DNA from: an uncultured Lachnoclostridium sp.
GTDB lineage: Bacteria; Bacillota; Clostridia; Lachnospirales; Lachnospiraceae
Direction of reading: 5' to 3'
Length of the DNA: 54,045 bases
Assembly (NCBI GenBank): GCA_944376715.1
Contig: CALWDO010000016.1
Span: forward strand, 1 to 54,045
Position 1 is the stretch's first letter. Each line of letters begins with the position of its first letter. Shown here piece after piece: positions 1 through 9,071 of the stretch. The notes below the pieces were generated by a model. The model saw only the letters and a program-made list of their open reading frames with translations. It was not told the origin of the DNA and ran no database searches. Made by a program: the position numbers and the translations under genes.

Positions 1-154
1 TGGTTTTGGTCGACTAATATAATAACACAAAACTGGTGTTCCCTTTTCTATGTGTCCTACAAAAATTTTACGCTAGCGAGCGAATGAAACAAGGCGGTTG
101 AGAAGACGCCTGCCGGGGAATCCTTATAAAAATAAAAAGTGAAAGGAAATGAAA

Positions 155-1741
155 ATGAAAAAATTATATCATGGAGGAAAAATCCTGACTATGGAGGACC
201 GGATGCCGGCAGAGGCGGTCCTGACGGACGGAGCAAAAGTTATTGGCGTTGGAAAAAAGGAAGAACTGTTAAGGATGGCTCCGGATGCTGAGCCGGTGGA
301 TCTGGACGGGAAGACAATGCTTCCGGGATTCATAGACGCGCACAGCCATTTTACACAGGTGGCCATGGGTTTTTTACAGGTATCGTTGGACGGCGCCGGA
401 TCCGTAGAGGAGATCCATAATCGTATCCTGGAATTTATTCAGAGAGAAAAGATTCGTCCCGGCTCATGGGTGCAGGCGAGAGATTATGACCATAATCTTC
501 TGCCGGACGGGAAACATCTGACTGTGGATGAAATAGAAAGTCTGGCTCCCGAGCATGCTCTGGTGATCCAGCACAAGTCCGGACATTCCGGACTTATGAA
601 TCGGATGGCGCTCCGACATGTCGGGATTACCACGGATACGGAATCTCCGGAGGGAGGGTATATCGGGAAGGATACGAAAGGACTGACCGGTTATCTGGAA
701 GAAAACGCCTATTTTGATGCGGCGAAGAAAGTGCCTATGCCCGGCCCGGAGGAACTTCTTCATGCATATGAAATGGCACAGGAACAATATGCCTCTTTTG
801 GAATCACCACCATTCAGGAAGGTATGCTGGTGGACGAAATGCTTCCGTTGTATCAATTGTTGTTAAATGCCCGTATTTTGAAGCTGGATCTGGCTGTATA
901 TCCGGATAAAGAGACGTTAGCGGCCGCAGAGCAGCAGATAGGAATGTACGGGACCGGCTATCACAGCCATGTGCGGATCGGCGGAATCAAGATTTTTCTG
1001 GACGGTTCTCCGCAAGGGCGTACAGCCTGGATGACAGAACCTTACCAGGGAGATGAGGATTACCGTGGATATGGAACGATGACGGATATGGAAGTATTGG
1101 ATGCATTAAGAGAAGCAGGAAAAAGGAAGGTGCAGATCATCGCTCACTGCAACGGGGACGCGGCTGCGGAGCAGTTCCTGAACTGTCTGGAAACAGCGGA
1201 ACAGGAATATCCGGTTTTACGGACGCTTCGTCCTGTGATTATTCATGGACAGTTTATGCGGCCGGATCAGATGCTGAAAGCGAGAGATCTGGGGGCGGTT
1301 GTTTCCTTTTTCACCGCGCACACCTGGTACTGGGGAGATGTACATGTACAGAACTTCGGACTGGAAAGGGCTTCCCGGATCAGCGCGGCGGCCTCGGCTC
1401 TGGCATGCGGCCTGCCTTTTACTTTTCATCAGGACGCGCCGGTAATTCTGTCGGATATGCTGGAGACCATATGGTGCGCTGTGAACCGTCGGACTAAAAA
1501 CGGGATTATTTTAGGAGCGGATCAAAGGATTTCTGTCTGGGAGGCGTTGAAAGCGGTAACTGTCAATGCGGCTTATCAGTATTTTGAAGAGGATCAGAAA
1601 GGAAGCATCGCTCCGGGGAAGCGCGCGGATTTTGTGATCTTGTCAGAAAATCCGCTGGAGGTTCCAAAGGACCGGATCCGGAAGATCCGGGTTCTGGAAA
1701 CAATCAAGGATGGAGAGAGTATCTTTTGTCAGGGGCATTGA
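155..1741 (+). CDS. Amidohydrolase family 3 (YtcJ-like) metal-dependent hydrolase
   Basis: A 528-residue amidohydrolase of the YtcJ-like group (amidohydrolase 3). These are cytoplasmic metal hydrolases of amides or esters whose substrates are seldom known. The N-terminal composite beta domain is followed by the metal-binding DAHSH motif at about residues 61-65; later there are further candidate metal ligands in IIAHCNGD, IIHGQF and FHQDAPV, and the C-terminus returns to the beta domain (GKRADFVIL). An ATG two codons upstream (149) is in frame, but the AGGA at 144-147 sits 7 nt from the ATG at 155 and only 1 nt from 149, so 155 is preferred. It converges on the corA-type gene with about 15 bp between stops. 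The family call is secure and the substrate is unknown. Confidence 0.88.
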   Translation: MKKLYHGGKILTMEDRMPAEAVLTDGAKVIGVGKKEELLRMAPDAEPVDLDGKTMLPGFIDAHSHFTQVAMGFLQVSLDGAGSVEEIHNRILEFIQREKIRPGSWVQARDYDHNLLPDGKHLTVDEIESLAPEHALVIQHKSGHSGLMNRMALRHVGITTDTESPEGGYIGKDTKGLTGYLEENAYFDAAKKVPMPGPEELLHAYEMAQEQYASFGITTIQEGMLVDEMLPLYQLLLNARILKLDLAVYPDKETLAAAEQQIGMYGTGYHSHVRIGGIKIFLDGSPQGRTAWMTEPYQGDEDYRGYGTMTDMEVLDALREAGKRKVQIIAHCNGDAAAEQFLNCLETAEQEYPVLRTLRPVIIHGQFMRPDQMLKARDLGAVVSFFTAHTWYWGDVHVQNFGLERASRISAAASALACGLPFTFHQDAPVILSDMLETIWCAVNRRTKNGIILGADQRISVWEALKAVTVNAAYQYFEEDQKGSIAPGKRADFVILSENPLEVPKDRIRKIRVLETIKDGESIFCQGH

Positions 1742-1756
1742 CGGATCTTTATAAAA

Positions 1757-2683
1757 TTACAGAAAATGCTTCTTTTTACAGAGATAAATACACAGAGAAA
1801 CCGTGGCGGCACTCAGAATGATTACCGCCGCATAGCCGTATTTCCAGTTCAGTTCCGGCATGGCGGTAAAATTCATGCCGTACCATCCGGCGATTAACGT
1901 CAACGGCATGAAGACAGTGGTGACAACGGTGAGGATTTTCATAATATTATTCTGCCGTATATCAATCTGGGACTGATATACCTCCCGGACTTGTGTGGAA
2001 TATTCTCTTAGCATCAACGCTTCTTCATGCAGGCGTCCGATTCGTTCGCTGAACAGACGCAGGGCTGTTAATTCGCTGTCCGTGAAGAAATCGGAACCGT
2101 TCTGCTGAAGAATGCTGCCTATGTCGGCCAGCTGCAGGTAGTAGTGAGAATATACCAGGATCTGCCTGCGGCATGCCGACAGTTTTTGATTAAACTGATC
2201 CAGTTTCCCGGAAAGTACATCATCTTCCAGATGTGCCAGTTCGTTTTCAATTTTGATCAGGCGCTCCAGATCATGCTCGATCAGGGTTTCCATAAATGCG
2301 GCCAGAAAAAGACCAAGCCCTGCATGGCTGCCGTCAAAAGATTCGGACAGGCGGCGCAGTATTTTTGAAACGTGGCTGCCTTCTTCCAGAAAAATAAGTT
2401 TCCCGCCTGCCAGCAGATAGCTGAAACGCCCGTTTTTTTCATGGACTTTAGGGGAGGGAAGCGCGAAAGTACCGCATAAAAATCCCATATGGGTTTCTGC
2501 CTTACAAAAATGTGCCTGACCGAAAAGATGGAGATTCTGCAGATGATATTTTTGCAGAAACATATTTCCAGAAGCTTCTTTGGGAGACAACACTGCTACT
2601 TTTGGGATTCCGGTCTCTTGAGAATTAAATTCATCTTCGGTGATACTGGTGAGCTTCGGCTGGATCCGGTAATATTCTGCCAT
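1757..2683 (-). CDS. corA: CorA-family divalent cation transporter
   Basis: Probable Mg2+/Co2+ channel of the CorA 2-TM-GxN superfamily, 308 residues. It has a long soluble N-terminal part and a helical region rich in charged residues, then the signature G-M-N at about residues 269-271 at the end of the first membrane helix, and a second helix just before the basic C-terminus (KKKH). A longer reading frame starts at 2734, but the ATG at 2683 has a near-perfect AAGGAGG 8 nt upstream on the minus strand, so it is chosen. The gene is monocistronic and convergent with the amidohydrolase. The substrate (Mg, Co or Ni) cannot be read from the sequence. Confidence 0.9.
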   Translation of the reverse strand: MAEYYRIQPKLTSITEDEFNSQETGIPKVAVLSPKEASGNMFLQKYHLQNLHLFGQAHFCKAETHMGFLCGTFALPSPKVHEKNGRFSYLLAGGKLIFLEEGSHVSKILRRLSESFDGSHAGLGLFLAAFMETLIEHDLERLIKIENELAHLEDDVLSGKLDQFNQKLSACRRQILVYSHYYLQLADIGSILQQNGSDFFTDSELTALRLFSERIGRLHEEALMLREYSTQVREVYQSQIDIRQNNIMKILTVVTTVFMPLTLIAGWYGMNFTAMPELNWKYGYAAVIILSAATVSLCIYLCKKKHFL

Positions 2684-2734
2684 AATGATTTCCTCCTTAT
2701 TGTCCAGTATAATGACAGGTACAGTGTATAGCAA

Positions 2735-2902
2735 GACATATTTCCTTTTTATGTCTGGAAAGACTGCCGTGAGGCGGCCTCTTTTGCATGACGGAAATTT
2801 TACCTGTATTTTACGTTCTGCACAGATAGATTCTATATCTCCCTGCTAAAGTAAAATAACATCATAGATGTATTTTCAGAGAAGGCGAGGAGAAGATAAC
2901 AG
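2735..2902. other. Intergenic region between divergent corA-type and PhoH genes
   Basis: This 168-bp divergent spacer must hold both promoters. A dyad AGATA-N7-TATCT lies near 2824-2840. I see no convincing -35/-10 pair, so no promoter is called. Confidence 0.4.
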
Positions 2903-4273
2903 ATGGTGAAAACTTATGTCATCGATACGAACGTATTGATTCAGGCGCCTTACGCCATGCAGTGCTTTGAAGAAAATCAGGTGGTACTGCCTCTGGTGGT
3001 CCTGGAGGAACTGGACGGACTTAAAAAAGCGGACGGAGAGCGGGGAGCAAATGCCAGAAGGGCTATCCGTTTTCTGGAAAAACTGCGCGGGCGGGGCGAT
3101 CTTCTGCAGGGAGTGCCGCTGGATAACGGCGGATTTCTGCGGGTGGAAGCGAACTGCGTGGATGTGGAACTGCCGGAAAGCCTGCCGGAAGACAAGGCGG
3201 ATAACCGGATCCTGAAAGTATGCCGTGGGATTGAACGGGAAGGGATTCCCCCCGTATTGGTGACAAAAGACCTGGTGCTCCGGATCAAAGCGCAGATCAT
3301 AGGACTGGAAGCGGAAGACTTCAGCACGGAGCAGGTGATCCCGGAAGAAGAGCAGTACTGTGGACGGATTCAGTGCTATGTGCCGGAAGAGCGGTTTAAA
3401 GAATTTAAGAAAAAAGGCGTGCTCTGCAGTGAACTGTATCTCTCGGACGAGGAAGGCAACCGGAGCTGTCCGGAACTGACGGAGAATGAATTCGTGATCC
3501 TGAAAGCGGATCAGTCACTGAAAAAAACTCATTTAGGAAGAGTGAAGGGCACAAAGGTGGTGCCGCTGGAATACCAGAAGAGCGAACCGTACGGAGTATC
3601 GCCCCGGAACGCAGGCCAGTATTTTCTGCAGGAAGCGCTGATGCAGCCGGCAAAGGACGCTCCGCTGGTGATCGTGAAAGGAATGGCCGGTACGGCGAAG
3701 ACATTTTATTCCCTGGCCGTAGGACTGGAAAAAATCGTAAATAATCCTACAAAAGAATACCGTCGTATCCTGATCTGCCGTCCCAACGCCCAGTTCGATT
3801 CGGATATCGGATTCCTGCCCGGAGATGAGCAGGAGAAGATATCTCCGTTGATGCGTCCCATCATTGACAATCTGGAGCAGCTGATTGATTCCAATGAGCA
3901 GGAACGGTACCGCGATGAGCGGGAGCTTCAGGGGAAAATAGAAGAGATCTTTAACCGGGGCATCATTCAGACAGAGGCCATGAATTTTATCAGGGGACGC
4001 TCTTTTGTGAATACTTATCTGATTATTGACGAAGCGCAGAACATGACGCCGAACCAGGTAAAAGGCATCATTACGCGCGCCGGCAAAGGGACCAAGATCA
4101 TTTTGCTGGGGGATCCAAATCAGATCGACAAGCCGTTTCTGGATGAAAGGACCAACGGACTCAGCTATGCTTCTGAATATATGAAAGGAAGCCCGCTCTG
4201 CTGGCAGATCACTATGACGACGGAAGAATGCGAGCGGTCGGACCTGGCAATGGACGCCGTTCGAAGACTATAA
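2903..4273 (+). CDS. PIN domain plus PhoH ATPase (YlaK/PhoH2-type)
   Basis: A 456-residue two-domain protein. The N-terminal PIN-like nuclease domain (about 1-140) starts with YVIDTNVLI and carries further acidic residues (EELDGLKK, DKADNRILK). The C-terminal PhoH P-loop ATPase (about 240-456) has Walker A near residues 260-267 and Walker B IIDEAQ with D376/E377. PhoH2-type proteins are described as ATP-dependent RNA helicase/ribonucleases; that activity here is inferred. The Walker A reads GMAGTAKT, with Ala265 where the family normally has Gly before Lys. It lies 22 bp upstream of the HD-domain gene, so the two are probably co-transcribed. RBS GGAG precedes the ATG. Confidence 0.9.
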   Translation: MVKTYVIDTNVLIQAPYAMQCFEENQVVLPLVVLEELDGLKKADGERGANARRAIRFLEKLRGRGDLLQGVPLDNGGFLRVEANCVDVELPESLPEDKADNRILKVCRGIEREGIPPVLVTKDLVLRIKAQIIGLEAEDFSTEQVIPEEEQYCGRIQCYVPEERFKEFKKKGVLCSELYLSDEEGNRSCPELTENEFVILKADQSLKKTHLGRVKGTKVVPLEYQKSEPYGVSPRNAGQYFLQEALMQPAKDAPLVIVKGMAGTAKTFYSLAVGLEKIVNNPTKEYRRILICRPNAQFDSDIGFLPGDEQEKISPLMRPIIDNLEQLIDSNEQERYRDERELQGKIEEIFNRGIIQTEAMNFIRGRSFVNTYLIIDEAQNMTPNQVKGIITRAGKGTKIILLGDPNQIDKPFLDERTNGLSYASEYMKGSPLCWQITMTTEECERSDLAMDAVRRL

Positions 4274-4295
4274 AGACAGAAAGAGAAGAAACACG

Positions 4296-4961
4296 ATGGA
4301 AAAGATTACTTATAAAAAAATCAAGCAGACGCAGGAGGTAAATGCTTATATAGAACAGGGAAATCATGTACTGGGAGTGCTCGGCTACACAGAGCACTCC
4401 CTGAAACATGCGGCGAAAGTAGCCGAAACGGCCGGGAAAATCCTTCAGAAGCTGGATTTTGACGATCATACGGTTGAATTGGCCAGGATCGCCGGATATA
4501 TGCACGACATGGGCAACAGCATCAACCGGGCGGACCATGCCCATACGGGGGCTTTGATGGCGTTTCAGATGCTCCGGGAATGGGGAATGCCGCCGGAGGA
4601 CATCGCGGTAGTCGTCAGCGCCATCGGCCAGCATGACGAGTCAAGCGGATCCGCGGTAGATCCGGTGTCGGCGGCACTGATTCTGGCGGACAAGACAGAT
4701 GTACGCCGCAACCGGGTGCGCAATCGGATTAAATCCAGCTTTGACAAACATGACCGGGTCAATTACGCCGCTTTAAGTTCCAATCTCCGGGTAGACGCCG
4801 GGAAAAAAGTGATCACGCTGGAGATCGAACTGGACGAAGATATCTGCTCTATGATGGATTATTTCGAGATTTTCCTGCAGCGGATGCTGATGTGCAAACG
4901 CGCTGCGGAACTTCTGGGACTGAAATTTAAAGTGACCGCAAACGGGAATAAGATCTGCTGA
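4296..4961 (+). CDS. HD-domain phosphohydrolase-like protein
   Basis: A 221-residue HD-superfamily protein, a predicted metal-dependent phosphohydrolase. Conserved ligands are visible: His in YTEHSLKHA, the H70-D71 doublet in MHDMGN, His in ADHAHTGA and His in IGQHDES. The C-terminal third is an alpha/beta extension without a recognised domain. It is probably co-transcribed with the PIN-PhoH gene (22-bp gap), which hints at an RNA or nucleotide-related role, but no substrate can be named. The ATG is preceded by an AGAAGAAA purine stretch. Confidence 0.82.
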   Translation: MEKITYKKIKQTQEVNAYIEQGNHVLGVLGYTEHSLKHAAKVAETAGKILQKLDFDDHTVELARIAGYMHDMGNSINRADHAHTGALMAFQMLREWGMPPEDIAVVVSAIGQHDESSGSAVDPVSAALILADKTDVRRNRVRNRIKSSFDKHDRVNYAALSSNLRVDAGKKVITLEIELDEDICSMMDYFEIFLQRMLMCKRAAELLGLKFKVTANGNKIC

Positions 4962-4969
4962 TTTTCAAA

Positions 4970-4998
4970 TTGCATTTCTCCCTCCCTGATGTTATCAT
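4970..4998 (+). promoter_or_regulatory. Sigma-A promoter of the HxlR operon
   Basis: TTGCAT (4970-4975), 17-bp spacer, TATCAT (4993-4998), placed about 60 bp upstream of the HxlR-type start codon. Confidence 0.6.
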
Positions 4999-5060
4999 TA
5001 TTCCATGATGAATTTTGGAAAGTAAGTATCCAAAAGTAACGAATAAGAGGAACGGTGATT

Positions 5061-5405
5061 ATGCAGCAAATCAAAGAACTGCCGGCATGTCCGGTGGAGA
5101 CCACGCTTATGTTGATTGGCGACAAATGGAAAGTACTCATACTGCGGGACCTGATGCCGGGAACAAAACGTTTCGGAGAATTGAAAAAATCCATCGGCAA
5201 TGTGTCGCAGAAGGTATTGACTGCACAGCTGCGGGATATGGAAGAAAACGGCCTTGTCAGCCGGAAGACCTATGCGGAAGTGCCGCCGCGGGTGGAATAC
5301 AGCCTGACGGAGCTGGGACGGAGCCTGAAGCCGATTCTCGACGCCATGCAGGACTGGGGCGAAGGTTATAAAGCGCAGAACGGACAGAGTACCGGGAGGG
5401 GATAG
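5061..5405 (+). CDS. HxlR-family winged-helix transcriptional regulator
   Basis: A 114-residue HxlR/MarR-like repressor or activator that usually responds to redox or electrophile stress in this family. The typical start is visible (CPVETTLMLIGDKWKVLILRDL), then the recognition helix and wing (FGELKKSIGNVSQKVLTAQLRDMEENGLVSR) and the end (YSLTELGRSLKPILDAM). A GTG at 5055 is possible, but the AGAGG at 5046-5050 is better spaced to ATG 5061. The Cys near the N-terminus (PACPVE) matches the conserved HxlR cysteine. The next gene starts 2 nt after its stop, so the two are a translationally coupled pair. Confidence 0.9.
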   Translation: MQQIKELPACPVETTLMLIGDKWKVLILRDLMPGTKRFGELKKSIGNVSQKVLTAQLRDMEENGLVSRKTYAEVPPRVEYSLTELGRSLKPILDAMQDWGEGYKAQNGQSTGRG

Positions 5406-5407
5406 AA

Positions 5408-5740
5408 GTGATTATTGAAAACAATCCAAAAGAGATCGAAGCCATGAAGGAATTTCACAAGGGAAACCGTGCGGAAGGACTGCGTCTGCAGGAAGAATTC
5501 GCGGCTGAGTTCCGTAAGGAATATCAGAACAAGGATCATTGCCCTTGTCAGAAAGAGTGCCGGTACCATGGGAACTGTAAGGAGTGCGTGGCGATTCACA
5601 GAGCGCACCAGGAGCATGTTCCCAACTGTATGAGGCCGCTTCTGAATAAAAAACTCAAGATTCTGTCAGAACTTACGGAGCACACGCTGGCCAATGAGAT
5701 CCAACCGCCCAGAGAAGTGCTGAGAAAAGAATTCCAGTAA
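5408..5740 (+). CDS. Small conserved cysteine/histidine-rich protein
   Basis: A 110-residue protein. It starts with GTG 6-7 nt after a strong GGGAGGGG site. Its middle part has a dense Cys/His cluster (CPCQKEC, then HGNCKEC, then further His and a last Cys in HVPNC), which looks like a zinc-binding or redox-sensitive knuckle. Flanks are helical and charged. I do not recognise an assigned function. It is coupled to the HxlR-type regulator (2-nt gap), so it is plausibly part of the response that regulator controls. Cytoplasmic; no signal peptide or membrane segment. Confidence 0.75.
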   Translation: MIIENNPKEIEAMKEFHKGNRAEGLRLQEEFAAEFRKEYQNKDHCPCQKECRYHGNCKECVAIHRAHQEHVPNCMRPLLNKKLKILSELTEHTLANEIQPPREVLRKEFQ

Positions 5741-5767
5741 AAGACTGCCGATAAAGAGGTCAGACAA

Positions 5768-6118
5768 ATGGATAATGAAAAAGTGTATCGGATGAAATTT
5801 TCATCGGTTTACCCTCTGCTGGTAAATAAAGCTGTGAGAAAGGGGCGCACGCAGGAAGAAGTGGATGAAGTCATTTCCTGGCTCACCGGTTATGACCGGG
5901 ATGCGATCAAAACACTTTCCGTCTCGGATATGGATTACGCTTCTTTTTTTCAGAAGGCGCCCGAATTAAATCCGCGAAGAGAACTCATCAAAGGAGTCAT
6001 ATGCGGAATCAGAGTGGAAGAGATTGAAGAACCGCTCATGAAAGAAATCCGCTATCTGGATAAGCTGGTGGATGAACTGGCAAAAGGGAAGGCAATGGAT
6101 AAAATTTTAAGGGGATAG
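5768..6118 (+). CDS. DUF2200-family protein
   Basis: A 116-residue protein that matches the DUF2200 pattern: N-terminal [17 protein letters not shown], then [19 protein letters not shown], and a C-terminal [20 protein letters not shown]. Length fits the family. Function is unknown. It starts 27 nt after the Cys-rich gene, so it probably closes the HxlR operon, and the strong hairpin just after its stop ends transcription. Confidence 0.8.
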   Translation: MDNEKVYRMKFSSVYPLLVNKAVRKGRTQEEVDEVISWLTGYDRDAIKTLSVSDMDYASFFQKAPELNPRRELIKGVICGIRVEEIEEPLMKEIRYLDKLVDELAKGKAMDKILRG

Positions 6119-6139
6119 TAATTCCCCGCAAAGGAATAA

Positions 6140-6172
6140 GAAAACCCTCGGACCGCCATCTGAGGGTTTTCG
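6140..6172. terminator. Bidirectional intrinsic terminator
   Basis: GAAAACCCTC pairs with GAGGGTTTTC around a loop of about 12 nt, giving A- and T-tracts on both sides. It serves the DUF2200 gene (+) and azlD (-). Confidence 0.85.
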
Positions 6173-6176
6173 TTAA

Positions 6177-6503
6177 TCAAAATACCAGCTGCACCAGCAG
6201 CATATAACACACAGTCCCGCCCGCGATAGACAGGAGCATCTGCCTTTTCCACAGATGGAGCGCCACTACGAGGGCGATGGACAGCATCTCCGGAATGGCG
6301 TGGGAACCGGTGAAGATACTGACATTTTTCAGGCAGTAGATGACCAGCATGCCGAATACGGCGGGCGGGAGGACTTTGCCCAGGTACCGGACATATTTCG
6401 GCGTAGGCTTTCCTGCCGGAAACAGCAGGAAGGGCAGAAAGCGGGTCAGCATGGTACCCAGTACGACTATGGCGATCGTGATGATCTGCTGCGTCAGCGT
6501 CAT
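6177..6503 (-). CDS. azlD: AzlD-family branched-chain amino acid exporter small subunit
   Basis: A 108-residue, four-helix hydrophobic protein of the AzlD family, the small partner of AzlC in branched-chain amino acid (or azaleucine) export. Visible family features are [13 protein letters not shown] near residues 18-30 and [24 protein letters not shown]. Its start overlaps the azlC stop by 4 nt (ATGA), the usual coupled arrangement. Membrane protein. Confidence 0.9.
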   Translation of the reverse strand: MTLTQQIITIAIVVLGTMLTRFLPFLLFPAGKPTPKYVRYLGKVLPPAVFGMLVIYCLKNVSIFTGSHAIPEMLSIALVVALHLWKRQMLLSIAGGTVCYMLLVQLVF

Positions 6504-7240
6504 GAGATTTCACCGCCTTTCTCAAGAGGCTTTCTGAGAAATGTCAGAACGCCTAAAATGGCGATCATAGATGGAATAATAAAGTTATCGGCTCCAAATG
6601 CCAGCAGGCAGAGAAATGAGATCCCCAGTCCTAAAAGCGAGCTGATATGCCGTTCTTCTTTCAGCCACTGATCCATGAAAATGACTACAAACATGGCAGT
6701 CATGACAAAGTCAAGCCCTTCTGTGTTGAAGGTGATCAGGGAACCGAAGATGCCGCCTAAGGTAGCCCCCGTAAACCAGTAGATCTGATTGAGCAGTGTC
6801 ACAAAGAACATGAACCATCCGGAGTCCACGCCGTCCGGGATATGGGCAGAGTAATTGATAGAAAAACTCTCGTCGCACATGCCGAAGATCAGATAGAATT
6901 TCTTCCATCCGGTTCCCCGGTACCGGTCCAGCATGGAGAGCCCGTAAAACAGGTGGCGGGCATTGATCATCAGAGTCATGGCCAGCGCCTGAAGCGGGTT
7001 GAACGCGCCCAGCAGCATGTTGACGGCCACAAATTCGACAGAACCTGCAAAGATGGTCAGGCTCATCAGCATAGGGTACCAGAAGCTGAATCCGGACACA
7101 TTCATATAGATTCCATATGTAATCCCCAGAAACCAGAATCCTGCAAAGATCGGGATGGTATGGGGAAATGCGGCGAGAAACGCCTTTTTTATTTTGCCGT
7201 CTTTTCTTGCGGGGACGGTTCCCGCGCTTATCTCATTCAT
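6500..7240 (-). CDS. azlC: AzlC-family branched-chain amino acid exporter large subunit
   Basis: A 246-residue polytopic membrane protein with AzlC hallmarks: [17 protein letters not shown], the [19 protein letters not shown] segment, and [17 protein letters not shown]. It acts with AzlD. The frame can extend to 7282, but ATG 7240 carries GAGGTG at a spacing of about 7 nt, so it is taken as the start. The promoter lies about 30-55 bp upstream. No local regulator is adjacent. Confidence 0.92.
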   Translation of the reverse strand: MNEISAGTVPARKDGKIKKAFLAAFPHTIPIFAGFWFLGITYGIYMNVSGFSFWYPMLMSLTIFAGSVEFVAVNMLLGAFNPLQALAMTLMINARHLFYGLSMLDRYRGTGWKKFYLIFGMCDESFSINYSAHIPDGVDSGWFMFFVTLLNQIYWFTGATLGGIFGSLITFNTEGLDFVMTAMFVVIFMDQWLKEERHISSLLGLGISFLCLLAFGADNFIIPSMIAILGVLTFLRKPLEKGGEIS

Positions 7241-7265
7241 AGATTTCACCTCGCGCAACGATCCC

Positions 7266-7295
7266 ATTGTACTACAGATCATCCCGTTTAAGCAA
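7266..7295 (-). promoter_or_regulatory. Candidate azlCD promoter
   Basis: On the minus strand TTGCTT (7295-7290), 18-bp spacer, TACAAT (7271-7266). Confidence 0.5.
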
Positions 7296-7334
7296 TATTT
7301 ACATAAATTTTACCTGATTTTCAGACGGGTATGA

Positions 7335-7363
7335 TAGAAGCGGACAGAAGCATCTGTTATAAT
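7335..7363 (+). promoter_or_regulatory. Candidate promoter of the VWA/XpaC/TelA operon
   Basis: TATAAT (7358-7363) with a TGn extended -10 element; the -35 region (TAGAAG, 7335-7340) is poor, so recognition would rely on the extended -10. Confidence 0.5.
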
Positions 7364-7378
7364 AAGAACAAAAGCGGT

Positions 7379-7413
7379 CGGGGCATGCGTTTGCTGCATG
7401 CTCCTGTTTTTCA
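7379..7413 (+). promoter_or_regulatory. Hairpin with T-run in the 5' leader of the VWA operon
   Basis: GGGGCATGC pairs with GCATGCTCC (one G-T) across a short loop and is followed by TGTTTTTC. It begins only some 10-15 nt after the predicted transcript start. It could be an attenuator or a 5' stabilising structure. Confidence 0.4.
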
Positions 7414-7442
7414 TACCGGTGTGAGAAAAAGGGAGGTATCAT

Positions 7443-9071
7443 ATGCCGAAATATCTGAAGATCTGTCTGTTGTCTGTCTGCCTGATGCTGACCGTGGGCC
7501 TGCTGTCTGCCTGCGGAAGCAGCGAAGCTGAAGAGTCCTCCGGGACATGGCAGACTTTCAGGACGAGAGGCGCTCATGAGACGATCCGGATCCTGTCCGG
7601 TTCAGAGAATCAGGAACTGGCATCCATATTGGAGCAGTGCGCGTCTGAGACGAAGGTAGATATTGAGATCGAGTACAAGGGATCGCTGGATATCATGCGG
7701 GAACTGCAGCAGGGCGCTGAAGATTATGACGCGGTCTGGCCTGCGAGCAGCCTTTGGATCTCCATGGGAGATACGGGATATCTGGTAAAACATGCGGAGT
7801 CTGTCTCCATGACGCCGGTGGTATTCGGGATCCGTGACAGCCTGGCGGAAGAACTGGGATTTAAAGGCAGAGACGTGTCGGTAAACGAAATCCTGGAGGC
7901 GATCCGTTCCGGCCGGATGTCATTCTGTATGACCAGCGCCACCCAGTCCAATTCCGGGGCCAGCGCCTATATCGGTTTTCTGTACGCTCTGATGGGCAAA
8001 CAGGACAGTATGACGGAGGAAGATCTGGATAATGAAGAACTGAAACAGGAAATTACAGAACTGCTGTCCGGTATTGAACGAAGTTCCGGAAGTTCTGACT
8101 GGCTGAAAGATATGTTCCTGAACGGCGACTATGACGCCATGGTCAATTATGAGTGCCTGATGATCAGCGCCAATCAGCAGCTGGAAGCAGAGGGAAAAGA
8201 AACTTTGTACGCGGTCTATCCCTACGATGGACTGAGTATCGCGGACTCGCCGTTCGGGTATGTGGATCATGGCGACAGCGGCAAAGAGGAAGCGTTTCTG
8301 AAAGTGCAGGAATACCTGCTGTCGGACGAAGCTCAGAATGCGATTCAGCGTACCGGGCGCAGAACCGGCTATGAAGGCGTGAAGGAAGAAAATCTGGATG
8401 TATTCCGCAGCGACTGGGGTATCGATACGGAGCGGATCCTTTCACCGATCGTGATGCCCTCTTCGGAGGTCCTGCTGAAGGCATTGAATCTGTATCAGAC
8501 AGAATTTAAAAAACCGTCGTTGAACGTGTATTGTCTGGATTTTTCCGGAAGCATGATCGGGGAAGGAAACCGTCAGCTGGTGGAAGCTATGCAGCAGATC
8601 CTGGATCAGGACTACGCCCGCCAGAACCTTCTTCAGGCAAACCAGGGCGAAGTAAATGTCGTAATTACATTCAGCGATGAAATCAATAATATCTATGTGG
8701 TAAATGATTCCACAGATGAGAATCTGCTGGAATTGTACGAAACGGTTGCCTCAGAGGATTGTACCGGCGGAACAGACATCTATGACGCCGCGCTGACGGG
8801 GCTGCAGATGATAGAAGAGGATTATGACGCAAGCCAGTATACGCCTGCGATTATTCTGATGACGGACGGCAGATCCAACGGCGGCATGGAATATTCGGAT
8901 TTCGCGGAGGCATATCAGGACTACGGAAGCGATATCCCGGTATTTTCTATTATGTTCGGAGACGCCAGAGAGGATCAGCTGGAAGAACTGGCTAATCTTA
9001 CGAATGCCAGAGTGTTCGATGGAAGAGAAGATCTGATAGGGGCTTTCCGAAGCGTGAAAGGATATAACTAG
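7443..9071 (+). CDS. Lipoprotein: solute-binding-like domain fused to a VWA domain
   Basis: A 542-residue surface lipoprotein. The signal peptide ends in the lipobox LSAC (Cys near residue 21). Residues about 45-340 read like an extracellular solute-binding protein (substrate-binding phrases such as TSATQSNSGASAYIGFLYAL and a hinge-like NYE). Residues about 360-542 form a von Willebrand factor A domain with a MIDAS motif D366-x-S368-x-S370, a Thr in CTGGTDIYDA and an Asp in MTDGRSN, so metal-dependent ligand or partner binding is likely. It is the first gene of a tight operon with xpaC, a second binding-like gene and telA (1-nt to 14-nt gaps). The combination implies sensing or assembly outside the cell coupled to the cytoplasmic TelA/XpaC pair. 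The ligand is unknown. Confidence 0.85.
   Translation: MPKYLKICLLSVCLMLTVGLLSACGSSEAEESSGTWQTFRTRGAHETIRILSGSENQELASILEQCASETKVDIEIEYKGSLDIMRELQQGAEDYDAVWPASSLWISMGDTGYLVKHAESVSMTPVVFGIRDSLAEELGFKGRDVSVNEILEAIRSGRMSFCMTSATQSNSGASAYIGFLYALMGKQDSMTEEDLDNEELKQEITELLSGIERSSGSSDWLKDMFLNGDYDAMVNYECLMISANQQLEAEGKETLYAVYPYDGLSIADSPFGYVDHGDSGKEEAFLKVQEYLLSDEAQNAIQRTGRRTGYEGVKEENLDVFRSDWGIDTERILSPIVMPSSEVLLKALNLYQTEFKKPSLNVYCLDFSGSMIGEGNRQLVEAMQQILDQDYARQNLLQANQGEVNVVITFSDEINNIYVVNDSTDENLLELYETVASEDCTGGTDIYDAALTGLQMIEEDYDASQYTPAIILMTDGRSNGGMEYSDFAEAYQDYGSDIPVFSIMFGDAREDQLEELANLTNARVFDGREDLIGAFRSVKGYN

Noticed and set aside
1-148. Possible gene or RNA at the window start
   Set aside because: Only a small AGGCG/CGCCT stem near 92-112 and the RBS of the first gene are seen; nothing else is supported.
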